64,000 nt of DNA. It comes from Heligmosomoides polygyrus polygyrus. Taxonomy: Eukaryota > Nematoda > Chromadorea > Rhabditida > Heligmosomidae. Below, one piece after another: positions 63,420 through 64,000 of this stretch. The stretch lies in assembly GCA_947396885.1 (NCBI GenBank), contig OX377205.1, forward strand, positions 67,738,969 to 67,802,968, written 5' to 3'. A model generated the notes under the pieces. The model saw only the letters and a list, made by a program, of their open reading frames with translations. It did not search any database and was not told where the DNA came from. Every line of letters begins with the position of its first letter. The stretch's first letter is position 1. Position numbers and translations under genes: made by a program.

Positions 63420-64000
63420 GTATGCTTCTTTCCCTTCAGTTTAGTTTAGGAATAAACCTCTAAGATTTTATCTCTGGCATACGTAGCACAAGGGTGGCTC
63501 CGTGGTCGCAGTCGCTTGACGGACGCGAACGTGGTTAACGAACGACGCCTACTCTGCGCTGCTTATAGCTCCGTTGTTGAATTCCTAAAGATGTGCACGT
63601 TTATGCAAGGGTGGGGGGGGGAGGGAACAAACGATGAAAACACTTGACGAATTACTTATGGGATCTCTGACAGTTTGGGAGTCCGTGTTCCTTTCCACAA
63701 TAGCGAAATAGAGTGCCAAAGCGACGACCACTTGCCTGAACAAAACGCCCGTGTGAAATCTGAACCAAACTATTCCCTTCCTTTTTCATTCTTTTTCAAT
63801 CGACTATTACTCTTACAAGATTTTACTCCTTAGGACTTCTTGACGAGTCGCCTCTGGGGCAGCGCTTCTAAGTCAGTTCTCTGCAAAGCTTGAGCGGGCT
63901 AGGTGTTCATTACACCACTTTCGCAGAAGGACGAGACGCGAAGATCGCATCGTCTCTACAGAGCCGTCAACCTTCTTAACAAAACTTTAGAAATATATTA
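63420..64000. other. Intron of sushi gene 2 to window edge
   Basis: No exon with the sushi pattern was found. It holds a G-run at 63610-63621 and otherwise plain sequence. Confidence 0.4.

Overview
The window reads as nuclear DNA of a nematode, most likely a strongylid close to the hookworms (Ancylostoma/Necator). Evidence: many short exons separated by introns with T-rich TTTCAG-type acceptors, and a dense load of RTE and CR1 LINEs, a BEL/Pao gag fragment, four mariner-type transposons, tRNA-derived SINEs and foldback elements. No bacterial operons, phage, IS elements or CRISPR arrays are present. The organism is inferred from gene style and repeat content, not from a search.

Two host genes can be built by hand, both on + and both encoding strings of sushi (CCP/SCR) modules. 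Gene 1 enters from the left edge and ends at a TGA at 28254-28256. I find 24 exons whose join is in frame throughout (3,126 nt, 1,042 codons counting stops). They encode about 14 sushi modules. From exon 9 onward most modules are followed by Gly-Ile-Gly linkers coded by a 9-base minisatellite. Exon 3 has an in-frame TAA at 1399-1401, so this copy is either broken or carries a sequence error. Gene 2 is a paralogue in the same orientation, 60854-63419, leaving the window on the right. Six exons are recovered.

The rest is mobile DNA. Introns of gene 1 hold a CR1 3' fragment (2620-3120), a decayed RTE (3577-5590), SINEs with clean target duplications (6696-6982, 12212-12474), a mariner (12699-13931), a foldback element split by a 200-N gap (16524-18194), an RTE with near-complete domains (18398-21280), and a hAT-like element (23618-25285) that contains a tRNA-Gly-like foldback. 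Between the genes (28.7-60.8 kb) lie a hierarchical palindrome of about 5.6 kb (28690-34313), two mariners (35999-37258; 37662-38950), an RTE with an uninterrupted ORF (39878-43310), a decayed RTE, a G-tract mariner, two abutting Harbinger-type MITEs (48077-48555), another RTE, a CR1 LINE (51174-55289) and a BEL/Pao gag remnant (56520-57480).

The sushi genes are predicted to make secreted adhesion- or complement-regulator-like proteins; no membrane anchor is seen at the gene 1 C terminus. The mobile elements are independent passengers, and most are visibly decayed. The best candidates for something undescribed are the hierarchical foldback, the tRNA-like foldbacks, the SINE family and the modular sushi gene itself. 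All coordinates and splice calls were made by eye.
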